Positions 26,798 to 37,361 of a DNA stretch of 64,000 bases are shown here, piece by piece. The position numbers and the translations under genes are program-made. The DNA lies in contig RQTK01000033.1 of assembly GCA_003991915.1 (NCBI GenBank), positions 258,897-322,896 of the forward strand, read 5' to 3'. Source of the DNA: Elysia chlorotica. Taxonomy: Eukaryota > Mollusca > Gastropoda > Plakobranchidae. Numbering within the stretch: the stretch's first letter is position 1; each line of letters begins with the position of its first letter. The notes under the pieces were generated by a model, which saw only the letters and a list, made by a program, of their open reading frames with translations, had not been told where the DNA came from and made no database searches.

Positions 26798-29700
26798 TCT
26801 CTCTCTCTCGAAATTAAACACAGCAATATGCCTACATTTATGAGGAGGAAAGAGCAAAAAAGGTGCGACCAAGCGAATCACGCACGACTTTCCTTCGCCA
26901 CACACCACCAAAGCCATCGCTTCTACGAAGTTCTATTCATTAAACATGTGCCTTTGTTTTCATGATTTAATTTATTTTTTACACTTTCTGTACCTCAAGG
27001 CTGGATAGTCGGCTTGGATTTATAAGACTTTTAATGCACAGAGATAGGCCTACTGGTTTGGTAAGGAAAGAGTTGATTTGCAGTAACCGAGGCTGGTTTA
27101 TGGGGCTTGTCTGTTTGCTTGTTGCTTAGCGTTTAACATCAGCACCATATATAGGCTATTTTGAAGATGGGTCCCAAAACTAACGTCAGTTTTATTTTTT
27201 ATTCTACATGCTTCTCCACAGTGTGGGGTTATCATGAATGCTGTCTCAGCCGGTCACATTATACTGACACCCACCTAACCAGTAGGGAACGCAACAGCCA
27301 GGATTCGAACTCGGGACCTTTTGCGTCAGAAGCCGATGTTCTACCATCTCTACATCTCTCTTTTACATATGTCTGTCTATCTGTCTGTCTGTCTCTCTCT
27401 CTGTTTATTTTTATCTACATCATTTTCTGTCTGTCTGTTCCCTCTCTGTCTTATCTCTTTCTCTCTCTCTACAGCTATTTCCATTATCTTTGTCTTTCTC
27501 TCGACCTCTATCTCTTTTCCCTCTTTTTCTTTCTGTCACTGTCTTTCTCTATGTATGTCCACCTCCTTCTCTTTTTTCCTTCCCTCTGCCTTTCTATCTC
27601 TTTTTGAATCTGTCTGTTTATCTATCTTTGTCTCTCTGTCTCTGTCTGTGTGTGCCTATCTATCTTCTCATTATCGTTTACTCTCCATCAGTGTCACTCT
27701 TTTTGCCAAAACTCCATTTTATTTTGTTTACCCCACCATTCCTTCCTATCTCTTATTCTCTTTTTTTGATAACCTTTATTGTAGCTATTATGTTCTCTAA
27801 ATGTAATGAAGGTTACCTACAAAAATAGCAGCTAGTTTTCAGGTGATAGTTGACATTGACATAAACTGATAAAGCTTGGTTTAGGTGTTCTGTGTGAAAA
27901 TTATAGTTATGTAACATTAAGATTAGATAAGATATGTTTATAGTTAGTGGATTGTGCTTGGGTCTATAGATATATGCATGGTATGCATGGGTTGCAAAAA
28001 TTTAATATTCATCCATTGATCTACATTCACATTTACTTTAGAGATAGTGCATTTCTTGAACCTTGATGATGCTGATAAATTTTCTCTTTATAAAGTCCTA
28101 CTAGATAAGGGTTTGACCCTTTAGATGACGTCTATTATTGTGTGTGTGTATGGAATGTGTGACTGAGTGAATGGAAAATTATCAGAGAAATGAAGAAAAC
28201 AAGTCTATAGATCTTAATCTAGATCTTGTGAGGTTAGGAGATTTTTTTATGTTTTAGCCTCATTATTGCCATACACCCTATAATTTATTACAGTGTGCAT
28301 AATTATTCTTCCAATAAAATTATTTGGTCGGGCCACCAAAGAAAGCGAAATTCTCTCCTAGCTTAATGTCTTCTAGATTTCAAGTAAGGTCTTATAGAGT
28401 GTGAAATAAATTTATTGCAATAAGCAGAGTTTTTGTTCATTTTTTAACAGAAACAGGATACTATTAAGTTATATAGCAAAATTTGGACAAAACAGTAAGA
28501 GGTTACGAGAGAGATCCAAATTTCACTTCAACCACCTTACTAGACAAACAAAAAGTACACTCAACCTTTTGAAATGATCATGCTGTTTGCATGAAGTCTA
28601 GCAATTTATAGAAATTACATGTAATAACAAGGCAAGCTTCATTTGATATCCACTGATATGAAATGAACCATAGAACCTGCAGCTTGCTGGTAAACTTTGT
28701 GACTAAAGTGTGCTGTCTTACATGAGTGAACAAATATCCCAAAACGTCCATGAAAGCATGTTGTAAAATGGCTATTAACATGCACTCAACACTTTCATTT
28801 AACCCATATAGCTTGATGTACCAAATAACTGCCTTGCTGTGAGAAAACTACAGGCCCAGTGCTCGGCTACATCACCATCTTAGCACCTCCAGACTGGGTA
28901 TTGCGGGGTGCTGAGTAACTGACATTGGAAGCGGGCCTTCATTATCATTCATTCCTCCTTTCTCCAACACGCTAGAAACTTGTGAACAAGGCTCTTAAAA
29001 TATCAACCAATGAAATCAATGAATAATTTGGTGGGCTCTCAGGCTCCCAGTCAAATTATGACGGTCATATCTCTGACCAAAGCCGAAATCTCCAAGGAAG
29101 GAAAGGGCTAGTTTATTTGGATAGCAGGCCTGTAATTACAGTAACTGTAACTGTCGGCAGGTGCTTTGCTTGATAATGTTTGATCATTACCGCCACTTGA
29201 TAACTTGATGCTGGAGAATGTCTCGTTTACACTGTTTAAACCAGCCTCAAGTGGTCCTTGCTGTATGGGGTGTGACATTGTCATGTTGAAAAACGATTCC
29301 TTTGCTCTATCGCACAGGATTCTTTGGCCGTATTACCTCACACAGTTTGTTTATGTTTCACAGTATCTGGAGGCATTAATGTATTCCCAGGCTGCAAGAA
29401 GTTGACCTAAAGGGCGTCCTTTGCATTTCAAAACACAGTGGCCATCAATGTTTTGACAGAAGACTGCAATTTAAACTTTTTCGTGTAGGGGAGGATGGAT
29501 GCTTCCCAACACGGTGCTTATCCTGAACACTTAATCGTCTGTTTTGAAATTCGTGACACCAAAATGTTACTTTTTTCAGACTCACAACAACTTCTCCATA
29601 ATGTACGCTTACCAAGTCTACACAAATTTTAGAAGGAATTTGCCTTCTGCATTAAAAAATCGTACAAAACTACCGATTTCATCCTTTGGCTACTGAAAAA

Positions 29701-30017
29701 TAAGGATAGCCATTATGACTGTATATCTGCTGGATAATGGTATTGAAACTTTGGCATTTGGTGCGCGGCGAAAATTCTCGTTGACAGATTTAAAATGCGT
29801 AAAGTGGTTCTAAAGTTATGGGTTCACTTGGCTACTTCTAGAACAGCCTTCGTATACATGTAATTGGAGCAAGAATAGAATTGATGGGAACACTCCCACC
29901 TCTCCACCCTCTTTTATTACAGGCTGGCTATACAAGATGGATCTGAAAGCAGGTCTCAAGACTGATGACTTGATGGACAGTGCTGCATATGAGGAATATC
30001 TTAAGTCGTGTGATTAA
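14901..30017 (+). CDS. GCSH: Glycine cleavage system H protein, mitochondrial, 5 exons
   Basis: Lipoyl carrier of the mitochondrial glycine cleavage complex. Its lipoyl-lysine arm shuttles the aminomethyl group between the P, T and L proteins, and it also supports protein lipoylation. Exons: 14901-15021, 19653-19735, 20069-20132, 20460-20591, 29923-30017. All are GT-AG with phase-1 introns, joining to 495 bases and 164 aa (human about 173). Residues 1-40 are rich in Arg and Ser and poor in acids, as in a mitochondrial presequence. Mature-protein landmarks: [35 protein letters not shown], then the lipoylation site ESVKAASD with Lys99, GTVTEVNG, and the C-terminal GWLYKM and AYEEYLKS. The start is the only methionine ahead of the presequence in this exon. 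Intron 4 is 9.3 kb and repeat-laden. An AATAAA at 30150 may end the transcript. Confidence 0.96.
16590..16810 (+). repeat. Hairpin-containing dispersed repeat
   Basis: A higher-GC stretch with internal inverted repeats: CTTCGCAT and ATGCGAAG separated by four bases near 16651, and TCCTGGTAT near 16694 against ATACCAGGA near 16742. The stretch from TACCAGGACCGAC to TAGCTTGGTGT recurs in reverse orientation at about 37555-37625. This suggests a small non-autonomous mobile element. Its ends are approximate. Confidence 0.55.
18263..18320. repeat. (GA)n microsatellite in GCSH intron 1
   Basis: GA dinucleotide repeat of nearly 60 bases with one GGGA interruption near its start. Confidence 0.95.
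21130..21570 (+). mobile_element. Non-LTR retrotransposon reverse transcriptase remnant
   Basis: Two frames in order match the fingers region of LINE reverse transcriptases. About 21194-21376 reads [15 protein letters not shown] and then [12 protein letters not shown]. After a frame change, about 21374-21530 reads [23 protein letters not shown] and [11 protein letters not shown]. These follow the usual order GPD-I, W-PV-K, YRPIALTS, PFQFAYR. The frame break and truncation on both sides mean it is dead. A LINE-like tail at 22015-22075 may belong to the same insertion. Confidence 0.85.
21838..21885. repeat. (GA)n microsatellite
   Basis: GA repeat of about 48 bases with one ACA interruption, in GCSH intron 4. 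A shorter GA run follows near 21985-22005. Confidence 0.92.
22015..22075 (+). mobile_element. Possible LINE 3' tail
   Basis: CCCTTGTGGATCAATAAAG followed by AT-rich ATCTT repeats resembles the 3' ends of several non-LTR elements that finish with short tandem repeats. It lies about 450 bases beyond the reverse-transcriptase remnant in the same orientation. The link between the two is an inference. Confidence 0.35.
22121..22370 (+). mobile_element. tRNA-like SINE, copy 1
   Basis: Begins with a GC-rich head (GGGGGGCACGGTGGCCCTGG, then GGTAGAA), has a degraded B-box-like stretch (GCTTCGAGCCC), then a body shared by all copies: GGTCGGTGTCAGTTTAATGTG, CCCTGTCTCG, GCACATAAAATTGTCAGA, CAATATAG and TGTTGGATGTTAACTCAAC. 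It ends in CAA-type simple repeats. It is full length and in the sense orientation of GCSH. Confidence 0.85.
23580..24800 (+). repeat. Polypyrimidine (CT/CTGT)n tract over 1 kb
   Basis: About 1.2 kb almost free of purines except for G in CTGT units, with pure CT runs at about 23879-23928 and 23979-24021 and a poly-C run near 23973. All three frames stay open and give Leu/Ser-rich ORFs up to 208 codons, which are composition artefacts. The right third is repeated at 27347-27700 as part of the 2.12-kb duplication. Confidence 0.92.
24448..26567 (+). repeat. 2.12-kb duplicated block, copy 1
   Basis: Aligns to 27347-29466 at constant offset 2899 with no indel seen and only a few base changes, for example CTGTATTACC against CCGTATTACC near 26430 and TTTATTTATG against TTTGTTTATG. 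Its left end is continuous with the long CT tract, so this copy's left side looks native. It holds CT-rich DNA, unique AT-rich DNA and a dispersed repeat (25925-26215). Confidence 0.95.
25925..26215 (+). repeat. Unnamed dispersed repeat, copy 1
   Basis: About 290 bases including CTTAGCACCTCC, a GGGGTGCTGAGTAACTGAC stretch, GGGCCTTCATTATCATTCAT and ATATCAACCAATGAAATCAA. It is clearly related to 53765-54045, and copied at 28824-29114 by the block duplication. No ORF or tRNA-like head was seen. The class is unknown. Confidence 0.75.
26600..26811. repeat. (CTAT/CTGT)n and (CT)n microsatellite
   Basis: Tetranucleotide CTAT/CTGT repeats run into a pure CT run (about 26760-26809). It lies just right of copy 1 of the 2.12-kb duplication. 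Confidence 0.92.
27128..27345 (-). mobile_element. tRNA-like SINE, copy 2 (antisense, head-truncated)
   Basis: The reverse complement reads GGTAGAACATCGGCTTCTGA, then a B box in CGAGTTCGAATCCTGGC, GTGTCAGTATAATGTGACCG and the 3' end CTATATATGGTGCTGATGTT. The head stops just before GGTAGAAC, where the 2.12-kb duplication begins. Confidence 0.85.
27347..29466 (+). repeat. 2.12-kb duplicated block, copy 2
   Basis: Second copy of 24448-26567. Its left junction falls inside the head of an antisense SINE. Its right side runs into DNA leading to GCSH exon 5. Confidence 0.95.
28824..29114 (+). repeat. Unnamed dispersed repeat, copy 2 (by block duplication)
   Basis: Same sequence as 25925-26215, carried along by the 2.12-kb duplication rather than by its own movement. 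Confidence 0.75.
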
Positions 30018-30149
30018 GTCTTTCAGTGGTTTAGTAATTCATTTTTCATGGATGAAATACATTGCAACATTTCTTTATCAGCAAAAAATATTCGGAGTAT
30101 TATCAGATAGCACATGATTTTGGTTTTGATAATTTTCTTACAGCTGAAT

Positions 30150-30155
30150 AATAAA
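30150..30155 (+). terminator. Candidate poly(A) signal for GCSH
   Basis: AATAAA 133 bases after the GCSH stop codon, in AT-rich 3' sequence. Later alternatives are possible. Confidence 0.4.
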
Positions 30156-30616
30156 CTACTTTTATCTCTTCATTCTTTTGTTTCTTCAGTGACTTGGCCA
30201 TGATGCAATATGCATGTACTATTCATTCCAAGCTATTATTAGTGGAATTGGGAAACAATGTTTGCCCTAAATGGACTTCTCTGTTGTCATGTCCACATTC
30301 CTGGTTAATCATAGAATTGTGCAATCTTATATTTTATCCCCATGATTTTTTACCCACTCTTTACCTTCTTAATTAAAAAATTTGAACAGTAAAAGCTTTA
30401 TCAGCAGATTAAAGGGAATGTGATTTCGCAAAAAGTTATGCTACTCTGTACATAAAAGAAGACCATGAGGTTTTTTTTTAAAGATTTGCTTGCACATTTT
30501 GCATAGGAATCTGTACAGAGAAACTGAAACTGTTAATGTTTAAAATTACTAATAGGTGCAAGTGAAAAAAAAATGTTTCAAATATATGTAAGCAAACATC
30601 TTTCATGTTTCATACA

Positions 30617-30650
<34 letters not shown>

Positions 30651-32530
30651 GACATATAGCAAACAACTTCAATTAGGTGGCGTAACATTTTGTAGAGTAC
30701 CATTCTACAATGTATATCTTTAAAAATCTGTGATTTATTTAAGTTACTTTTCTCCTTTTGTCTTATTTTTGCATCAGTTTTTCAAACCACTAAATCACAA
30801 ACATTTTTACTATTATTTGATTTGATGTAATTCCATTCTGTTACCATATTTGACATCTTTCTTAAAAATTAGTACAAAAAGAGACTCAGAAAATGGGATT
30901 GAGTCACATTATGGCAAAAAGGATGTTTAGTTTACGTCACTTACTTGTCAAACTCAGTACAGCCAAAGTTATAGAAGACTCTTTTATAGAACTTATCTTT
31001 TTACACGTTTCAATTTAATCAATTTTGTTTTAGTGTACATAGATTTTCTCTGAATGATAGATAAATAATTCCCCAGTTTGTTTTGTTTTAATTTTCTATT
31101 TTGTATTTTAGAAAATATGGTTTAATCAGTCATTTAGTGGAACCTGAAATCTGAAGATTTACGCAAAAAAATTGCCAACATTTTTTTTTTTTACAAATAA
31201 TTTGAGGTGTCCAATACAACATGACTATCTAAAAGTGAATCAATATAATGATTGCTAATACCATAGGCCCCCATCATTTATTAAATCAGTTCATACACGG
31301 AGCACATCAGCATTTGGGAAGTTTTAATATATGTATCCCATCAAAAAAATTTTGTAACAATGCTTTCTCTTAAACAATAGTTTAAGTAAAAAATTTTCTA
31401 CCATGTTTTGAATTTTTTGATTCACAAGGTTTGCTATTTACTTTTTTTTTGTTTGTTCGTTAATTTTTTTTTTCAAATTTATTTTTTGTTATGAAATAGC
31501 TTAGTCTCCTCAGGATTGAAGTGTTTTTGTAAGGGTATAATTGATTTGATTTGTGATGCCATGTGTTTCAATTAAGTGTTGAATCTAATTATGGTTGCCT
31601 TAACAAGCTTTAATGAGCTTAACTTGTTGCTTTTTACACGCCTGTTTGGCAAGCAATTTATGTTACATTGATTTGCAATAACAATAAGTATTACATGCTC
31701 AATTAAAGAATTGTAATTTTTTTTTTTTTTTAAACAGAATTTGGTCCTTTAAGAAAGTATATGGAGGAACAAGAGAAGCAGACATTTTGCATTTTGTATT
31801 TTAATGGTGGTACACATAATAACTTGTGTTGAGAAAGTCTTATTAGAGATAGTATCTCCAAACTGCAGTCAGTGTGTTTCTTAACCCATAGGCATTTATT
31901 TTTGTTTTGTTTCAGTTCAGCGAATTATTCAAAACTGAACATGTTCAAATTATATCAAAGGATGTGATATTCCCTTCCTTTGTACCTTTAGTAGTATTTC
32001 TAACTGTAATTTATAACATGCTGTTTAAATTATAATATATATATTTAAAAAAAACTGGATAGTTATGGTATTATAATTAAAAGCATATATTCTAGCCAAC
32101 ATTTGTTCTTTTTTTTTTTTCAAATACAATTTTATGTACTTGTAGAAAACTAAATATCGAATTAAATTAATTACATGTACATGTATATTCAAGCATGATT
32201 TTGGTCAAAAAAGAGTCTTTCAAAATTACTGATATTTTTAGCTCTCCTGAAATACAGATTGGCTTCATAAGGAACACGACAGATTTTGAGTTATAAAAAT
32301 AACAAACAAAAAAAAACTTTTTAATTTATTTGCAGATCTGATTATTAAATTTGATAATGCACTCAAATTCAAAACAGATGATATATTCATTAAAAAAAAT
32401 TTTGTTCTTGGTATCTCTGAGCAGATACAAATTACTGCATAGCCAATGCTTCCCAACTACAATGAAAAGTAGCCTCTAGTACATAATTTAGCCAAGCCTT
32501 ATGCATGTTGTGTTGTTTCAATGTGAACAC
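30156..32530. other. AT-rich intergenic DNA after GCSH
   Basis: Very AT-rich with poly-T and poly-A runs and a short (TA)n/T run at about 30617-30650. Part may be a longer GCSH 3' UTR. No gene is recognised. Confidence 0.6.
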
Positions 32531-32549
32531 CACCTAGATGTTAATGCTA

Positions 32550-32648
32550 AAGGTCCAATGTCAGCACTCTATAGGCTATATTGTGGACGAGCCCATGGAC
32601 CTCCTGCATCAGATGTTCCACCCCAGGACTACAGGCCTCCACATGTGG
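32550..32648 (-). mobile_element. Internally deleted SINE remnant
   Basis: On the minus strand the 3' portion (GGGCTCGTCCACAATATAGC) follows directly on a head-like piece (GGAGGCCTGTAGTCCTGGGG, then TGGAACATC). The middle of the SINE is missing. Base changes are numerous. Confidence 0.55.
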
Positions 32649-33121
32649 CTTAGATAGCCATTAAAAACAAATCTGTCTGTCCCATTTTGTGGGTACCAAT
32701 GATCGGTAGACATGTCTAAGCTAGTCAGCCTTGGCTCTATCTGTCCGTAGATGGATGAAAATTTAAAAATGTGACAAGTATTCGGGGAAGATCACCACTG
32801 TTATTTATGACTGGAGCACCAGATAGCTCAGTAGATTTGGACTGGCAGTACATGTAGAAAGATTCATCTGATCATGTCCTGGTTGGACAATGACAGACAA
32901 CTCTTGTCTCAAGCAAATGTGTTTTTGAAGCAACTTTGAAATTAAAACTGAATAAGAAAAATACCTTGTTACATAGAATGAATAACAATAAGAAGCTAGA
33001 AGGGAGAGATCTATGTGGTGTGTGTGAAGCGGAGAAGATTGCAGAAAGGGGAACGGAAAGGGACAGAAGGAGAGATAGGGTGAGGAGCAATTCATATAAA
33101 CAGATGATGATAAACTAAAAT

Positions 33122-33171
33122 AAGTGTCTGTAGCCTGTATATTGCGGGCTAGTAAAAGGCTACAGACACTT
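33122..33171. other. Perfect 14-bp inverted repeat (hairpin)
   Basis: AAGTGTCTGTAGCC at 33122-33135 and its exact reverse complement GGCTACAGACACTT at 33158-33171, separated by 22 bases. It could fold as a strong stem-loop in DNA or RNA. No gene or element around it explains it. Confidence 0.8.
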
Positions 33172-33949
33172 CCTCTGAATGATCAATATAATTATTTTAA
33201 ATTAAGAACATGGAAATTCTATCTATCATAGATTTTTATTCATCCCAATGAGGAAACATGTTTAGGAATATGTTGAAATGTCGTTCATACAAAAATCAAA
33301 TAGTTCCGAGAGGTGACAAACGTAGAAACAATACAGTCAGAAGTATGCAAACCCTAGAAAAAAAACATACATTTTCATAGAATTCATAAACAAAACCATG
33401 CAACTAATTTACTCAAAGACATCATTTAGTTGGACAAAAAATGGATCTATTCTAGAATAAAAGAATAAATGTCAATAAAGTTTTTAATTCTTATTTTTTT
33501 AAATAGGGAGGTAATTCTGTTTGTGTGATGGATTTTTTTTCTCTTAACAAATGAAAGAAGACAACTTTTTTCACTATGCTGGATTTGGTTTGTTGAAATA
33601 ATTATCTTCATTGAAAGTTGTTAACATACATTGCTTTAAAACTTGAAAACATGAATCTTAAAGAAGTATCTTAGTTCTTACATAGTAATCCTAGACTTTG
33701 AGCAAATGTATACTTGAGTCATATATATTTTTAAAAAAGCCACTTTTAATATGAAACTTCTAGTCTGCTTTGCAATCATCTTGGTTTGATGAGTAATACT
33801 GATCAAAACATTCTTACATTTGTAAAATGAATCTATAGGTCATCATTTAACTCTAACATTTACAAGATAGGGGTTTTGATCGATGCCACACGCTAATTTT
33901 CTGCAGGGACCAAATGACATACACAAAATGGCGGATAGGAATATAAATG
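33172..33949. other. AT-rich intergenic DNA
   Basis: No ORF of note, repeat or RNA gene was recognised between the hairpin and SINE copy 3. Confidence 0.6.
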
Positions 33950-34212
33950 GGGGGAGGCGTGGTCGCCCAGGGGTAGAACATCGGCTTCCGACTCAAAAAG
34001 TTCCGAGTTCGAATCCTGGCGGTTGCGTTCCCTGCTGTTTGGGTCGGTGTCAGTATTATGTGACCGGCTGAGACAGGAGTCCTGGTATCCCCGCCCTGTC
34101 TCGTGTGTGGCAGCACATAAAATTGTCAGATGTCCATCTTGGGGCCCGTCCACAATATAGTCTATATAGTGCTGCTGTTGGACGTTAAACCAACCCAACA
34201 ACAACAACAAAA
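33950..34212 (+). mobile_element. tRNA-like SINE, copy 3 (best preserved)
   Basis: Full-length copy. The tRNA-like head GGCGTGGTCGCCCAGGGG leads to GTAGAACATCGG and a good B box in GAGTTCGAATCCTGG. The body carries GGGTCGGTGTCAGTATTATG, CCGCCCTGTCTCG, GCACATAAAATTGTCAGATG, GGGGCCCGTCCACAATATAG and TGTTGGACGTTAAACC, and the tail is a (CAA)n run. The head arrangement is that of a tRNA-derived Pol III promoter. The source tRNA was not identified. Confidence 0.88.
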
Positions 34213-34440
34213 ACTAAGCAACAAAACAAACAAAGCAACTGCTGTTAGTCGGCACCGCAACCAGTTTTTGCAACTAAATAAGCAGGCCTATATTTTTGGA
34301 GAAAAAAAGACAACATAAAAAGGCAAATTATGTTTTATTTATTCTTCTATTTCATAGTGTCAACCTGTCATATATTTTAATGTTTTTTCACTATCAAAAC
34401 TGTTCTTCAACTTTAAAACGTTGAAATTACTTCAGCCGAA

Positions 34441-34587
34441 ATGAAAGACACCAAGGTCTATAGTCTTTTATATCTGAGCGACTCAGAAGTGTCAGACTGG
34501 ACCCCTGATTCGAATGAAGATCTAGATCGAGATCTAGAAGATGAAGAGGAACCTGTTGAATCTGATCGCCCCCTCCAAGATGTGTAG
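34441..34587 (+). CDS. Small acidic ORF of unknown nature, 48 codons
   Basis: A complete ATG-to-TAG frame that reads MKDTKVYSLLYLSDSEVSDW, then an Asp/Glu-rich stretch (DLDRDLEDEEEPVESD) ending LQDV. Part of the acidity comes from an AGATCTAGATC palindrome in the DNA. The Ser/Asp pattern resembles the acidic N-terminus of piggyBac-type transposases, but no catalytic domain follows. It may equally be chance or a leftover first exon. I do not assign a function. Confidence 0.25.
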   Translation: MKDTKVYSLLYLSDSEVSDWTPDSNEDLDRDLEDEEEPVESDRPLQDV

Positions 34588-36700
34588 AGCTAGACCTCAT
34601 TTTACATCTAGGTCTTGGTCAAATTGTACGTGGTCTAGATCTTGATGTAGCCCTGCATCATTAAAACAATCCAGTGATTCTAGTATGATAACATCAAATC
34701 CTATCTATAAATCAACTTAATTTCTTTATGATCGTTAGTTTCATCTTTTGTTCAGTGATGCACCATGGCACAGCCCTGCTCCCACCCGAGATACTCGTTC
34801 CCCAACCAAAGTCTCTCCCTTCAGATAATCAAGTTGAATATACCTTTTGGTGTTTCTCAAGTCTCTGGAGTAATAAAACCTATAAAATAATATATTTCCA
34901 TATTTTCTTTTGCAATCAGTGCACAAGGGTAGTAAAACTAAAAGGTACATGTATTTTGATTTCTATTTAGGGATATTTTTTTGCTATAGGTTTTTGTTGG
35001 GAAATTGTTGCTTTTTGCTAAAAAAAAAAAAATGGCAATATTTTTTTTTGCAAAATGGGAAAACCCCAAGGAATCATTGAGAGTTAATAGAAAAAAAGTG
35101 AATTTCATCTCTCAATTTTTTGCCATTGACATGTTGTAGGGTTCATTATCAACTTTTCAGTATTGAACACACTCTTAAAAGATTTTAAAAAAATTGAAGA
35201 ACATTAGAACAAGAAATCCTCACTTTGCAGAATTACTTGATAATCATGGAATATTTATTACATGTACCTGACCATAGTGAGAAAAAGATAATTAAAATGT
35301 GTCTTTTCTTCCAAATGATATTTTATCTAATTGCACATTCCACACAGCATGATCCACTAAGCAAAATGAAGTTCTCTTTTAAAAAAATGAGTTTCTAATT
35401 TAAAGCATAAATTTGTCTTTTGAAACATATCTCAAACCAAAAGTGAGGGAGCTAAATGCTACAATTTTTAAAACATGTTAAAACTGATGAGACAGATAAA
35501 AACAAGAGTTGCACATTGGTGAGCTAATCTTGAAAGTCAAAAAAGCTTGCACATAGGACCAACTTGATACAAGGACAACTAAAAAATAGTTAAAATGGGA
35601 AAATAGTTTTGTAACTGCCAGTCACATAAATGAGATTCATTTATGAGATGGAAAATAGTGGTCTGTCAAAGATGGAAACTAAACGAAAATAACCTAATAC
35701 CTTCTCTCTCTTCTCCCGATGCATTGTTTGTTTTTTTTGTTATCTTTAACTTAACAACTTTTTCAAATTATCCTTATTCTAATTTGAAAAGCTTAAAGAA
35801 GGTAATGGAAATGAATAGAAAGTCATTAACCACGTTATACTTTTCCTGTAAATGAGTTGCAAGTGTTTCTTTGACAAAACTGTTCAAGTCAGGTACAAAA
35901 AGAGAATTACATTGTAAATTTCTGCTCAAAATTTGCCAGACATGTTTTCTTTCAAAGTTAAAATGTATTATCAATAGCTCTTCTGTGTATCCAGCCATTA
36001 AACATTCATATTAGCTGTATAACATGTGTACAATTATTGAACAGCCAGCTATAGCTGTCTCCCACAGCCTAAAATAAGGCTCTTGTAATATGTACGAGAA
36101 CATAAAGTAAATGTCTTACTCTGAGTAAAGATTACATACAGTAAAATAAATTATGACGATATACCTTACGAAGTTCATATTTCTTTCAAAATCATAGCCA
36201 ACGCTTCCATGGTTATTGAATACTTATTTTGCTATTACTTATTTGCTATTGAATATTGAAAATTAACTCTGATTGGGCAGACAAAAGCTGCATAAAAAAG
36301 TGGTCCATGAGTAGAATATGTATTATTTCCACATCCAGCAGTTCTCAAAGAACAAAGACAACCACACTGTACTCTCAAAATTAAACATTTTTATCACATC
36401 CTTCCCGTTTTCTGGGTACCATTGAGAACTGTTCCAGAAATGAAGATTTCAATTATCAAATGTCAAGTTAATATTAATACATGTAGTATAGGTGCCAACG
36501 TATATATAAAAACATATTTAAAAAAAACCATGTAAAATTATAAATAATGCTACTAAACTTGACAACTGCAAAGCATATAAGTTGAAAATAATGTTTGGAA
36601 AATAAATTATATACACATATTGTAATACAAAAACATGTGAAAAACAAAACACAAATTTGATGGTATTTAAAAGAGTAAATGGACATGAAAATTGTTGTTG
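34588..36700. other. Intergenic DNA with no recognised feature
   Basis: AT-rich, with poly-A and poly-T runs near 35020-35050. Short ORFs on both strands have no recognisable motifs. Confidence 0.55.
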
Positions 36701-36719
36701 GCGCCCCTCTGTCTCAGGA

Positions 36720-37265
36720 GACTATGGAGTATCTGTGTCTGGTAGTTAAGAAAATTTATTAAGATCAGTTTGTGGCTGAGTGGCAGTGCCTAGTGTTGCT
36801 GAACAGGCTGATTTTGTAGTGGCAAGTCCTGTTACAGTTTTTGCTGTGATATCCTGCAACAGCCTCTTCCAGCACTGCAAACGACCCTCTCCTCTGACGT
36901 CTGTGTAGTCTTTATGTCTCCGACTGGTCCTCTCTTCTTTTTTCCCACAGTTGCATGGCACTCTTCACTGTCAGGTGTCTCGATCAGCAGCTGTGGATTC
37001 AAGATCGTGGGGCAGATGTTGCCGAACTTCAGGTCTCTCTTGCAGACATCCTGGAGACGATGTGCGGGTTGGTCTGATGCCAGTAGCCAGCTCACCAAAC
37101 TGAATAGTTTTTGGACCGAACCAGCGTAGAGGCTCCTGAGAGAGGAGGCCAAACATGCTTGGTATGTTTGCTCTGGCAAGCAGGTTTTTGTTTGTGACAC
37201 AATCTTGCCAGGTGATGCCCAGAAACTTTCTTAGATTTCGCAGGTGGAAGGTCTTGAGTCTGCCC
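36720..37265 (-). mobile_element. LINE ORF2 C-terminal remnant
   Basis: Overlapping minus-strand frames give HRLQDVCKRDLKFGNICP, then PHDLESTAADRD and, in a third frame, a short Lys/Arg-rich tail. This order (RY-D-K-LK-C-I-P, LE-A-DR-WR) is typical of the region after reverse transcriptase in many invertebrate LINEs. At least two frameshifts make it inactive. An (AAT)n microsatellite adjoins its upstream side. Confidence 0.65.
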
Positions 37266-37274
37266 TCTTAATAA

Positions 37275-37305
37275 TAACACCACCACCAACAACAACAACA
37301 ACAAC

Positions 37306-37361
<56 letters not shown>

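Larger units (their letters stand above)
20592..29922 (+). other. GCSH intron 4, repeat-rich
   Basis: 9.3-kb intron holding a LINE reverse-transcriptase remnant, two SINEs, GA/CT microsatellites, a long polypyrimidine tract and both copies of a 2.12-kb duplication. Stretches such as 22850-23350 and 29470-29900 show nothing recognisable. Confidence 0.9.

Noticed and set aside
27161-27828. Plus-strand ORFs of 112-159 codons
   Set aside because: They run from an antisense SINE into the second copy of the CT tract and are the same composition artefact as at 24300-24900.
33950-34035. Possible functional tRNA gene at the head of SINE copy 3
   Set aside because: The boxes are tRNA-like, but the stems do not close properly and the unit is followed by the shared SINE body, so it is a SINE head.
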